From positions 28,532 to 92,531 of the forward strand of contig NZ_FCOK02000034.1 in NCBI RefSeq assembly GCF_001544555.2: DNA of 64,000 nucleotides. The letters run 5' to 3'. Positions 1 to 7,835 of this stretch are shown in pieces. The notes under the pieces are model-generated. The model worked only from the letters and a program-made list of their open reading frames with translations, made no database searches and was not told the DNA's origin. A program made the position numbers and the translations under genes. The stretch is from Caballeronia udeis (lineage in GTDB: Bacteria > Pseudomonadota > Gammaproteobacteria > Burkholderiales > Burkholderiaceae). Position 1 is the stretch's first letter, and each line of letters opens with the position of its first letter.

Positions 1-1715
1 TGTGGTCAATCCTGCTTGTCGTCACGCTCAAGTACGTCAGCTTCGTGATGCGGGCCGGCAATGACGGCGAAGGCGGTATTCTCGCGCTGACGGCACTCGC
101 ATCGGGTGTCGCACCCGAGCGCTTGCGCAACGTCCTGCTGACGCTCGGTGTGTTCGGCGCCGCCATGTTCTACGGCGACTCCATGATTACGCCGGCCATT
201 TCCGTCATTTCGGCGGTTGAAGGCGTGACACTGGTCGACACCCAGCTCACTGCCTGGATCGTGCCCATTTCGGTGGTTATCCTAACGGTTTTATTCGCCA
301 TCCAGAAGCATGGTACGAGTGTGGTGGGGAAGGTCTTCGGGCCGGTCATGGTGGTCTGGTTCGTGACATTGGCCGCACTGGGGTTGCTGCACATCGTCGA
401 GCACCCGCTCATTCTCGAGGCGGCGTCGCCCACTTTCGCGATATCGTTCCTGGCGCATAACCCGGGCACCGCGTTTATTGTGCTGGGTTCGGTTTTTCTC
501 GCGCTGACCGGCGGTGAAGCCCTGTATGCGGACATGGGCCACTTCGGTAAAAAGCCGATTCGTCTGGCGTGGATGTTCCTCGTCTGGCCGAGCCTGGTCA
601 TGAACTATTTCGGCCAGGGCGCGCTCGTCATGATGCATCCTGGCACGCTCAAGCAACCGTTTTTTGAGTCGGCTCCGGGCTGGGGACTTGTCCCGCTCGT
701 CATCCTGGCGACGGCGGCAACCATCATTGCGTCGCAAGCGGTGATCTCGGGCGCGTTCTCCATGACGAAGCAAGCCGTGCAACTGGGTTTCCTGCCGCGC
801 ATTCCGATTGTTCATACGTCGACGCATGAGATCGGGCAGGTCTATGTGCCGTTTATCAACCTCACGTTGTATGCGGCTGTCGTGTTCCTGGTGGTGTACT
901 TCAAATCATCTGATAACCTCGCGTCCGCGTACGGCATTGCGGTGGCTTCCACCATGCTGCTTACCACGCTGCTGATGTATTTCATCACGCATTGCCTCTG
1001 GCACTGGAAGCCGCTGACAACGGCGCTTGTCATTGGACCGCTCGCGGTTGTCGACGCGGTGTTTGTATCGAGTAACGTCAGCAAGGTGCTCGACGGCGGC
1101 TGGTTTCCGCTGCTCGCCGGCGCTACGTTATTTACCGTCATGACGACGTGGCACAAGGGACGCGAAACGCTGATCGACCGGATGAAATCGGAGAACCTGC
1201 CGCTCAAGGACATCATTCATTCGCTGTGCCGGAGCAGCCACCCGCCTTCGCGTGTTGAAGGCACGGCGGTATTTCCGGGCGGCGTGGCCGGCATGACCCC
1301 GACGGCGTTCATGCACAACCTCAAGCACAACCGCGTGCTGCACAAGACGAATATTTTTCTCGCCGGGACGACCTCTAACGTGCCCCATGTCAGGGACGCC
1401 GACAAGGCCGTGGTCGAGGATCTTGGCGATGGTTGTTATGCGGTCAGGGTGCGTCACGGCTTCATGGAGATTCCCGACGTGCCGGTGCTTCTGACGCTGA
1501 TCCAGAAGCAGATTCCCGGCTGGACCTACGACGCCGCCGACACCTCGTTCTTCCTCGCCCGCGACACGATTCGTGCGACTGGCGAAAGCAAGGCGATGGC
1601 GCTTTGGCGCGAGAAGCTGTTCGCGTTCCTCGGCCGCAATGCGGCGCAAGCGGCGGAGTACTACAGCTTGCCGCCTAATCGCGTGGTTGAACTGGGCGGA
1701 CAGATCAACATGTAA
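1..1715 (+). CDS. kup: Kup potassium:proton symporter, 5'-truncated by window edge
   Basis: Low-affinity K+ uptake permease of the inner membrane (KUP/HAK/KT family). The frame is open from base 3 and begins inside the conserved LKYVSFVMRAGNDGEGG segment, so roughly the first 60-70 residues lie outside the window. About 570 residues are visible: many hydrophobic helices up to about residue 420, the MTKQAVQLGFLPR loop typical of Kup, then a C-terminal cytoplasmic domain ending VVELGGQINM. It is clearly paralogous to the complete Kup at 7836-9767, with the same motifs (GGEALYADMGHFG, IGQVYVPFIN). Family assignment is very secure; the true start cannot be seen. Confidence 0.95.
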   Translation, partial: WSILLVVTLKYVSFVMRAGNDGEGGILALTALASGVAPERLRNVLLTLGVFGAAMFYGDSMITPAISVISAVEGVTLVDTQLTAWIVPISVVILTVLFAIQKHGTSVVGKVFGPVMVVWFVTLAALGLLHIVEHPLILEAASPTFAISFLAHNPGTAFIVLGSVFLALTGGEALYADMGHFGKKPIRLAWMFLVWPSLVMNYFGQGALVMMHPGTLKQPFFESAPGWGLVPLVILATAATIIASQAVISGAFSMTKQAVQLGFLPRIPIVHTSTHEIGQVYVPFINLTLYAAVVFLVVYFKSSDNLASAYGIAVASTMLLTTLLMYFITHCLWHWKPLTTALVIGPLAVVDAVFVSSNVSKVLDGGWFPLLAGATLFTVMTTWHKGRETLIDRMKSENLPLKDIIHSLCRSSHPPSRVEGTAVFPGGVAGMTPTAFMHNLKHNRVLHKTNIFLAGTTSNVPHVRDADKAVVEDLGDGCYAVRVRHGFMEIPDVPVLLTLIQKQIPGWTYDAADTSFFLARDTIRATGESKAMALWREKLFAFLGRNAAQAAEYYSLPPNRVVELGGQINM

Positions 1716-1720
1716 GGGCG

Positions 1721-2062
1721 GTGCTGGAAGCGGCGTGGCAGTTCCGTTTCTGCCTCCGCGGCCACCAACACGGCGAGTTGCGTGAAGAGAGGGGCGTTAT
1801 CGCGAACGCCGTTGAGGTATTTACTGCGGTCGATGCGATCAGCGCGAATCGGGATTCCGCCGATGCTTGCCATTTCGTACTGCTAGCGGTTCTTTGCGAG
1901 TGGGTATCCGGTGAACCGCTTGCAGATGATGACGCGCCGGAAGCACGTTGGTTCGATATGGAAACCTTGCTCTCCGATGAAACCGTCAAGAGCCTTGCGG
2001 TAGATACGGTCGCGAAGAAGGCCCTGGCGCTTGCCGGGCAGCGCATGCAAGCGTCCCTGTAG
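1721..2062 (+). pseudogene. NUDIX hydrolase remnant (C-terminal half)
   Basis: This frame starts 5 bases after the kup stop. Its second half reads like the end of a NUDIX pyrophosphohydrolase: ELREERGVIA resembles the last part of the Nudix box (usual form ELREETGV), followed by an HFVLLAVLCEWVSGEP strand and an EARWFDMETL helix typical of 8-oxo-dGTP/ADP-ribose-type family members. The N-terminal half, with the GG...E part of the Nudix box and its metal-binding Glu residues, is missing and replaced by unrelated residues, and no ribosome-binding site precedes the ATG. I infer a 5' deletion that left the 3' half joined behind kup. It is unlikely to be an active enzyme. Confidence 0.6.
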
Positions 2063-2094
2063 GACGGGATCCTGGGCCGGTAACGCACGCTCTA

Positions 2095-2129
2095 AAAAAA
2101 CGCGATGGGTCGACAACCCCATCGCGCTT
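2095..2129 (-). terminator. Rho-independent terminator, minus strand
   Basis: CGCGATGGG and CCCATCGCG pair into a 9-bp GC-rich stem around a short loop. On the minus strand the stem is followed directly by a run of seven T. It lies about 45 bases beyond the stop of the phosphatase remnant (2174-2492), so it is probably that gene's original terminator. Confidence 0.75.
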
Positions 2130-2173
2130 CAATCAGCACGGCGGCTAGCAAGCCGCCATCTAAAACCTCAGCG

Positions 2174-2492
2174 TCAGAACTGCAGCGCAGCTGTCAGATC
2201 GCCCATTGGCTTGCCGCCTGCCGCGACCATGGCGGCATCGCGTGCCGTCAGGCCCGGCAGCTTCGGCAACGAGTACCGGGTGGTGATCAGGCCCACGGCC
2301 GTGTTCTTCCTAACCCGCGTGTTCGTTCAAGTTGCCCTGCGGTTTATAGAACGACACTGCCGGCAGGGTGCCAGCATCGATCGCAGCGATGAACCCCGCA
2401 CCGTCCGTGCCGCCATCCAGCAAGTGCTGCGTCCGGCTCGTCGTGCCCGGCGCCAGATCGGCGAAATAGTTGAACGGCTGGTGATGCGTCTG
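2174..2492 (-). pseudogene. Acid phosphatase / phospholipase C (AcpA-type) remnant
   Basis: Read on the minus strand, 2492 to about 2330 encodes HQPFNYFADLAPGT followed by HLLDGG and SFYKPQGNLNEHAG, hallmarks of the secreted acid phosphatase AcpA/phospholipase C superfamily common in Burkholderia. A stop follows NEHAG. After a jump of frame and content, the last part reads YSLPKLPGLTARDAAM and KPMGDLTAALQF, the normal C-terminus of the same family, ending at the TGA at 2174-2176. The region between (metal ligands and catalytic core) and the whole N-terminus are gone. This is a doubly deleted gene fossil that keeps its terminator. Identification rests on remembered family sequence, not on a search. 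Confidence 0.7.
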
Positions 2493-2507
2493 TAAGGGCG
2501 CAAGCGC

Positions 2508-3413
2508 TTAGCGTTTGGTTGAGCGCTCCGGCTTTAGGGCATCTATAAATGCCCTTAGCTTTGCCTGCGATTGCGTGCGGACCGGGAAATATAAATACAG
2601 GCCGTCGCCGGGAGGAGTAAAGGGCAGCAATACTTGCTCGAGTTCTCCTATGGCCAGCTCACGCCCGGCTTCGAAATCCGCGACGTACGCAAGCCCAAGC
2701 CCCATGCGGGAAAATTTAATCAAGGCTGCTCGATCATTGACCGTCAAGCGGCTGCCGATGTCGATCATGACCTTGCGGCCGTCGACCTGAAAATCCCATC
2801 GGTGGACCACACCCGATTTGACGAAGCGATACTGAATGCCTTCGTGATTCATCAGGTCCTGCGGCGTTCGGGGACGTCCCGCCCTGGCGAAATACGCAGG
2901 GCTGCCGACCACCGACCAGACCGCGTCCGGCGTGAGCCGCAAAGCCACCATGTCCTTCGCGAGCGATTCGCCCAGGCGAATGCCGGCATCGAAGCCACTT
3001 TCCACCAGATCCGCGGCGCCCTCATCGAGCGTCAGGTCCAGATGCACGTCGGGATGCGCCACGCGAAACTGTTCGATCATTGGCTCGATCAGCAGCGTGC
3101 AGGCAGAACGGGTCATCGTGATGCGCAGCGTGCCGGAAGCATTGTCACGAAAACTGTTGAGCGCTTCAAACGCACCGTCGATGTCTTCCACAGCCGGACG
3201 CAAGCGCTCGAACAGCGATACCCCTGCGTCGGTCAACGCGACTTTCCGGGTGGTGCGCTGAAACAGCGTCACGCCGTGACGCCGCTCGAGCAGCCGGATC
3301 GATTTACTGACCGCCGTGGGCGAAACCTGCAGGCGAGCGGCCGCGGTCGTGAAGCTCTTGTGCTCGGCCACCGCCAGGAACATGGCCACGCCGTCCAGAA
3401 GATCCTTGTCCAT
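2508..3413 (-). CDS. LysR-family transcriptional regulator
   Basis: A 301-residue LysR-type regulator: N-terminal winged HTH (about residues 5-62, TAAARLQVSPTAVSKSIRLLE) and a C-terminal ligand-binding domain (about 90-295). It resembles the CrgA/PA4203 branch (GLGLAYVADFEAGRELAIGELEQVL). The longest frame begins further upstream, but the ATG at 3413 has GGAG six bases before it and gives the usual LysR N-terminus, so I chose it. It is divergent from the SDR gene at 3547 with a 133-bp shared intergenic region, the usual arrangement of a LysR regulator and its target. The effector is unknown. Confidence 0.9.
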   Translation of the reverse strand: MDKDLLDGVAMFLAVAEHKSFTTAAARLQVSPTAVSKSIRLLERRHGVTLFQRTTRKVALTDAGVSLFERLRPAVEDIDGAFEALNSFRDNASGTLRITMTRSACTLLIEPMIEQFRVAHPDVHLDLTLDEGAADLVESGFDAGIRLGESLAKDMVALRLTPDAVWSVVGSPAYFARAGRPRTPQDLMNHEGIQYRFVKSGVVHRWDFQVDGRKVMIDIGSRLTVNDRAALIKFSRMGLGLAYVADFEAGRELAIGELEQVLLPFTPPGDGLYLYFPVRTQSQAKLRAFIDALKPERSTKR

Positions 3414-3546
3414 GCACTGCTCCATTATGAACTCTTGGTTCATGGCGAATGTACCTCGATACGCTTTTTCAAGCTGAATCGGATGCGTAGGATGTGCGTC
3501 ATGGCAACCGGATTCCCGGTGGCCGTTCCGACCGGAGAGGTTCGAC

Positions 3547-4399
3547 ATGACCCCGCAAACAAGCTTCAAACGCGTTTGGATGATCACCGGCGCATCGCGT
3601 GGAATAGGCGCTGAGATCACCGCTGCGGCGCTTGCTCAAGGTGACGCCGTGGTTGCCACGGCGCGCAAGTCGAGTGCCGTCACCCATGCACTCGGCTTGC
3701 AGCCGGGCCTCCTGGCTGTAGACCTCGATGTCACCAGCGAGTCCGCGGCGCATCACGCCGTCAAGCTGGCGGTGGAGCATTTCGGCCGCATCGATGTGCT
3801 GGTCAACAATGCCGGTTATGGTTTGGCAGGGGCGGTTGAAGAGACCAGCGCCGAGGAGGTCCGCAGTATTTTCGACACCAACGTGATGGGTTTGCTCAAC
3901 GTCACGCGCGCCGTGCTGCCGCAAATGCGCAGCCAGCGTTCGGGGCATGTGATCAATATGTCGTCGCTTGGCGGGTATAGGGTCGGTGCGGGTTTCGGTG
4001 TGTACGGTTCGACCAAGTTCGCAGTGGAAGGGCTTTCAGAAGCGCTCCACGCAGAACTTGCGCCGCTCGGCATTCATGTCACGGTGGTCGAGCCCGGTTA
4101 TTTTCGAACGGACTTTTCTCGATTCATCGTCTGCAATGGAAGCGAAGAATGTGATCGCGGATTATGCTGAAACCGCCGGCAAGGTCCGGGTGTCGGCGAA
4201 CGCATACAACCATCGCCAGCCGGGCGACCCCAAGCGGCTCGCGCAAGCACTGTTGACGTTGGTCTCCGCCACGAATCCGCCCTCGCGGCTTCAATTGGGC
4301 ACGGACGCTCTGGCCCGGATTCGCGAGAAGCATGCGTTTGTCGAGCAGGAGCTTCAGACCTGGGAGGCGCTGTCGCGCTCGACAGACTTTCCTGTTTGA
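3547..4399 (+). pseudogene. Short-chain dehydrogenase/reductase, frameshifted
   Basis: Classical SDR oxidoreductase: the nucleotide-binding motif TGASRGIG at the N-terminus, the NNAGYG motif near residue 90, the catalytic Ser (MSSLGG) and the YGSTKFAVEGLSEAL Tyr-x-x-x-Lys active site are intact. The reading frame runs to 4170 but ends in an unrelated tail after VVEPGYFRTDF. The expected C-terminus (LDSSS..., IADYAETAGKVRVSANAYNHRQPGDP, ending at 4399) continues in the +2 frame. The switch maps to the T4 run at 4114-4117; removing one T restores a normal protein of about 283 residues. It may be a recent pseudogene, a phase-variable homopolymer or a sequencing error. It is divergent from the LysR gene at 2508-3413, its probable regulator. 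Confidence 0.8.
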
Positions 4400-4548
4400 G
4401 GAGGACGTGGTGTTGCGCTGGGTTTCATGCTCGCGAACCGCCCGCCAAGTGGCATATCATTGCACCAACCACAGCCCCTTGCAGCATCAGGGAGGGGACG
4501 TCGACAGCTTGGCCTTGCGCGTCTCACCGGCGCCGGAGAGGACGGAAC

Positions 4549-5001
4549 ATGACTGTATCGAACGAGGTAGGGCACGCCGCCACGAGGGACGTCATCGAGC
4601 GCTTTTATCGCGCCATCGAGCATGCGGATATAGAGCTTCTGCGCACGGCCGTCACTTCCGACTGGCAGTATATTCCGGGCGCATCCGGAGAATCGATCGG
4701 CGTGGAGCAGATAATACCCATGCTTGCAAATTTCTTGCATGCGTTGCCTGACATGAAAGTCATCCTGCTCGATGTCCTGATCCACGACGCCATGGTCGGC
4801 GTGCGTGCAAAGGTCACGGGCACGCAGTCAGGACCGCTCATGGGCATTCCGGCCACGTCCAAGGTGGTCGATTTCGCGATTCATTCTTTTCATGAACTTC
4901 GCGACGACCGCATTGCCAAGACGTGGCATCTCGAAGACTGGCTAGGTTTGTTCCGGCAAATCGGCGAGTTGCCGCCGGGCCTGGCGAACCGTCCCGCCTA
5001 G
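4549..5001 (+). CDS. SnoaL-like / NTF2-fold polyketide cyclase-family protein
   Basis: A 150-residue cytosolic protein of the SnoaL-like (NTF2-fold) family: a helix with RDVIERFYRAIEHADIELL, then DWQYIPGASG and strands ending KTWHLEDWLGLFRQIG. The family includes cyclases, isomerases and many proteins of unknown role, so the substrate cannot be read from sequence. The ATG at 4549 follows a GGAGAGGACGGA stretch; the longer upstream frame has no such signal. It lies 149 bp after the SDR frame on the same strand, and such proteins often accompany SDR genes, so cotranscription is possible. Confidence 0.8.
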   Translation: MTVSNEVGHAATRDVIERFYRAIEHADIELLRTAVTSDWQYIPGASGESIGVEQIIPMLANFLHALPDMKVILLDVLIHDAMVGVRAKVTGTQSGPLMGIPATSKVVDFAIHSFHELRDDRIAKTWHLEDWLGLFRQIGELPPGLANRPA

Positions 5002-5096
5002 GAAAGGGCGCAGCTTCATTACATCAGACCCTATCCGCCGGTTAGGTATTTCCCGTCGGAAGACCGCGACCTCTAGCGGAATGCACTAACATTCGT

Positions 5097-5112
5097 ATCC
5101 TCCATGGAGGAT
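5097..5112. promoter_or_regulatory. Perfect 16-bp palindrome over the asnC-type Shine-Dalgarno
   Basis: ATCCTCCATGGAGGAT is its own reverse complement. It contains the GGAGG ribosome-binding site of the AsnC-type gene that starts at 5118. It could be an autoregulatory operator (Lrp/AsnC sites are palindromic and about 15 bp long) or an RNA hairpin hiding the ribosome-binding site. Confidence 0.45.
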
Positions 5113-5117
5113 GACGG

Positions 5118-5588
5118 ATGGACCGTATGGAACTTGACAAGATAGATCGCGCAATCCTGATAGCGATCCAGGCCGATGGCCGCGCCACCAACGCAAGCCT
5201 CGCCGAAGCCGTGGGCTTGAGCGAAACGCCTTGCGCTCGCCGCCTCAAGCGGCTGGAAGCGGAAGGTTATATTGAAGGGTATCGTGCGGTCCTGTCCAAA
5301 TCCGCATTGAAACTGGGTCTGGTCGCATTTACGCTGGTGCGTTTTGGCGTGCATGAGCGGCAACTGGCCGACCGGTTCGAACGCGAAATACAAGCCATAC
5401 CGCGCATTGTTTCGTGTCACAACATTTCCGGCAGCGCCGACTATCTGCTGGAAGTTGTCGCGCGGGATCTGGAGGACTATGGGACGTTCCTGCGGGATGT
5501 ATTGCGGACATTGCCCGGCGTCACGGCAGTCGAGTCCACGCTGTCGCTGCGCGAGGTCAAGCGCGATGCAGGGTTACCATTGCTCTGA
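5118..5588 (+). CDS. Lrp/AsnC-family transcriptional regulator
   Basis: A 156-residue regulator with the family's usual length and layout: HTH at about residues 5-60 (LDKIDRAILIAIQADGR, LSETPCARRLKRLE) and a RAM/effector domain at about 70-150 (VSCHNISGSADYLLEVVARDLEDY). Members form octamers and respond to amino acids. GGAGG lies 7 bases before the ATG at 5118. Its target is not obvious: the upstream SnoaL-like gene runs in the same direction and the downstream gene is convergent, so autoregulation or action elsewhere is likely. Confidence 0.92.
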   Translation: MDRMELDKIDRAILIAIQADGRATNASLAEAVGLSETPCARRLKRLEAEGYIEGYRAVLSKSALKLGLVAFTLVRFGVHERQLADRFEREIQAIPRIVSCHNISGSADYLLEVVARDLEDYGTFLRDVLRTLPGVTAVESTLSLREVKRDAGLPLL

Positions 5589-5651
5589 GCAATCCACCGC
5601 TTATTCATCAGGAATCCGAACAGGCTCTTATTGCCTATCCTTATTGCCCGT

Positions 5652-7436
5652 TCATTGTGAGCCGGCATTGGGCGTTTGCGCCGTACCGGCACTATAAAAA
5701 CGCACGAGATCGCCCTTGAGCGAATGGAGGGCTGCATCGTCGAGATAGATCATGTGGCCCGTCGGATAATACGTGCGCTGCACATTCGCCCGCAGCGTCG
5801 GGTCCAGTCCCATATGCGCCAGATCGTATTCGGTCTGGAAGAACGGTGTTGCCAGATCGAAATAGCCGTTGAGCGACAGCACGCGCAAGCGGGGATTCTG
5901 CCGCATCGCCTCAGCCAGGTCAGCTGCCGCATAGGGCAGCATAAGCTGCTCCCCCCACCACTCGCGATGTTTCCAGTTCCATTGCTTTAGCGCTTCGTCG
6001 TTGAATACACGATACGTATCCTTCGCGTCGAAGTGCAGGTCTTGCGCCAGATGCTCGTGCAACGCTGCATCGAAGGCGCTCGACACGCTGGTCACCGACG
6101 GATCGTAGTCGGGGCGTCCGTCGGCGTCATCGAAGTCAATACCCTCGAAGCGCGCATCGTAGCGGCCCACGGTGCGCGATTCGTCTCTCAGCAGTTGCTT
6201 GCGAAACCGCGACGGCCAGATTTGCAGCCGCGTCTGCTTGACGTAATTCACATCAAGGCCGGTGTAATGCGCCACACGTGCGGCGATTGCGTCGCGCTCC
6301 GAATCGGGCAGTGAGTCCCCCGCCGCTAACGCTTGCGCGTAGGGGCCGGAAGCGAACGCGCGGACCTCATCGAGGAACGCCGGCAAGCTTGGCGGTTTGG
6401 GCGTGATCTTGTCGTGATACCAGGCAATAGCTGCATAGGTCGGCAAGTAGCTCTCCGCCTCCAGATCCGTTCCCTCCGCGTGCGCGCCCGAGTTGAGGAC
6501 GGAGGACATCAACACGACCCCGTTCAATGCAATATTGCTCTGGCTCAGACGATACGCAAGCATGGCGGCGCGCGCCGTTCCATACGATTCCCCAAGCAGG
6601 TACTTCGGCGAATTCCAGCGCTGGTTCACGCTCAGGTAGCGCTCGATAAAGTGTTCGAACGCATCCAGGTCTTCATCTACGCCCCAGAAGCGCTTCCCGG
6701 TTGCGTGGCCCACGATTCTCGAGAAGCCTGCACCGGGTGCATCGATGAAGACCAGGTCGGTGGTGTCGAGCAGGCTGTCCGGATTGTCCGCAAGCACATA
6801 GGGCGCCGGCGCCGTGATGGCCGGACTCGACGTATGGGCACGCTTGGGTCCGAACGATCCCATCAACAGAAAGACGCTGCCCGCGCCCGGGCCGCCGTTA
6901 AAAAGAAACGTGATGGGACGCGTGGCGGTGTTTTTCGTATTCGCGGTGTAGGCGACATAAAAGACGCTGGCCTCGGCCTGGTCCGCGTTGTTGCGCAAAA
7001 GCAGATTGCCGGCCGTTGCCGTGTAGTCGATCTTGCGGCCGTCGAGCCGGATCGAATGTTGCGTGACCGACTTGGTTTCCGGCGGGACCGGTATCAGGGT
7101 GTCGGCTTTCGTTTCGCTGGCGGCGTCGCTGGCCGCTGCCGCCGTTCGCGCGGCGTTTGCGCGGTTGCGGCGAGCAGGGTTGACGTTCGCGTCGGACGCG
7201 GCGACGGCGTTCGCTTGGGTGACGGGGTTTGTCTCGTCCGGGCGCACGCGTGTGCCGCCAGGCGATGAGGCGGGCGGTTCCTGCATGTCGACGGGCGCAG
7301 CTGGGGTGTCAGCGGGTGCCGCGCTGGTTTCCTGAGCCATGACGGCGGCCGGACCGCCGGCGAGGCCAAGCACGATCAGACTGCTCATCAGACCGCTTAT
7401 CAGGCTGCTGACTACTGGGTAGAAACAAGCGCGCAT
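5652..7436 (-). CDS. Peptidase S10, secreted serine carboxypeptidase
   Basis: A 594-residue exported serine carboxypeptidase-like protein (family S10). The chosen start at 7436 gives MRACFYPVV and a hydrophobic signal sequence ending at about residue 33 (AAVMA/QETS), then a low-complexity Ala/Pro/Asn linker to about residue 105. The alpha/beta-hydrolase core follows, with an oxyanion stretch (FLFNGGPGAGSVFLLMG), the nucleophile motif LGESYGTARA, an Asp in NGYFDLATPF and the His in YYPTGHMIYLDD near the C-terminus. The full triad is therefore present. It is convergent with the AsnC-type gene and divergent from kup. Bacterial S10 proteins are probably periplasmic or surface-associated; the substrate is unknown. 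Confidence 0.92.
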   Translation of the reverse strand: MRACFYPVVSSLISGLMSSLIVLGLAGGPAAVMAQETSAAPADTPAAPVDMQEPPASSPGGTRVRPDETNPVTQANAVAASDANVNPARRNRANAARTAAAASDAASETKADTLIPVPPETKSVTQHSIRLDGRKIDYTATAGNLLLRNNADQAEASVFYVAYTANTKNTATRPITFLFNGGPGAGSVFLLMGSFGPKRAHTSSPAITAPAPYVLADNPDSLLDTTDLVFIDAPGAGFSRIVGHATGKRFWGVDEDLDAFEHFIERYLSVNQRWNSPKYLLGESYGTARAAMLAYRLSQSNIALNGVVLMSSVLNSGAHAEGTDLEAESYLPTYAAIAWYHDKITPKPPSLPAFLDEVRAFASGPYAQALAAGDSLPDSERDAIAARVAHYTGLDVNYVKQTRLQIWPSRFRKQLLRDESRTVGRYDARFEGIDFDDADGRPDYDPSVTSVSSAFDAALHEHLAQDLHFDAKDTYRVFNDEALKQWNWKHREWWGEQLMLPYAAADLAEAMRQNPRLRVLSLNGYFDLATPFFQTEYDLAHMGLDPTLRANVQRTYYPTGHMIYLDDAALHSLKGDLVRFYSAGTAQTPNAGSQ

Positions 7437-7835
7437 CTGGGTCCCGGCTGTTTTTGTTTTCTGTAGGTGCTGGCTGGATTCTCGATAAGCCAACCCGTCC
7501 AGTCAATAACATTGTTGTCATCGGAGTGACGACGCGGGATCCGTCGGCGCGCATGTAAGTATTTCGAAGCCGTAGTGTCAGCCAAGGTGCTTGGCGGTCA
7601 CAAACACGACATGAAGCCGTCAGCATTTGAGTTAACCCTTAGCGCGTTACCTCGATGCAGCGGGACGCGAGATCGATTCGCCGATCCGCTTACGCTTTCC
7701 TATACTTGGAACACCAGAGATAACAAACCGCTTTTCGCCTGACAATTAAGCCGGCTTCGGATCGCGCCAACAAGCAGACGGACGATCCGTACCGCGGGAG
7801 CCAAAGGCTCCCGGCGGCGGCCATCTGGAGGAGAC
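7437..7835. other. Intergenic region between S10 peptidase and kup
   Basis: About 400 bases between divergent genes, with no convincing coding frame. The only strong structure seen is the GC-rich hairpin at 7795-7813. A TATACT hexamer at 7701-7706 could be a -10 element for kup, but no good -35 was found 16-18 bases upstream. Confidence 0.5.
7795..7813 (+). promoter_or_regulatory. Leader hairpin upstream of the kup ribosome-binding site
   Basis: CGGGAGCC-AAA-GGCTCCCG is a perfect 8-bp stem with a 3-base loop, ending 13 bases before the GGAGGAG of the kup gene at 7836. It has no U-run, so it is not a terminator. A role in mRNA stability or translation control is possible. It does not resemble a known K+ or c-di-AMP riboswitch. 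Confidence 0.4.

Noticed and set aside
7437..7835. c-di-AMP or K+ riboswitch before kup
   Set aside because: Only one simple hairpin was found; no conserved riboswitch core could be recognised.
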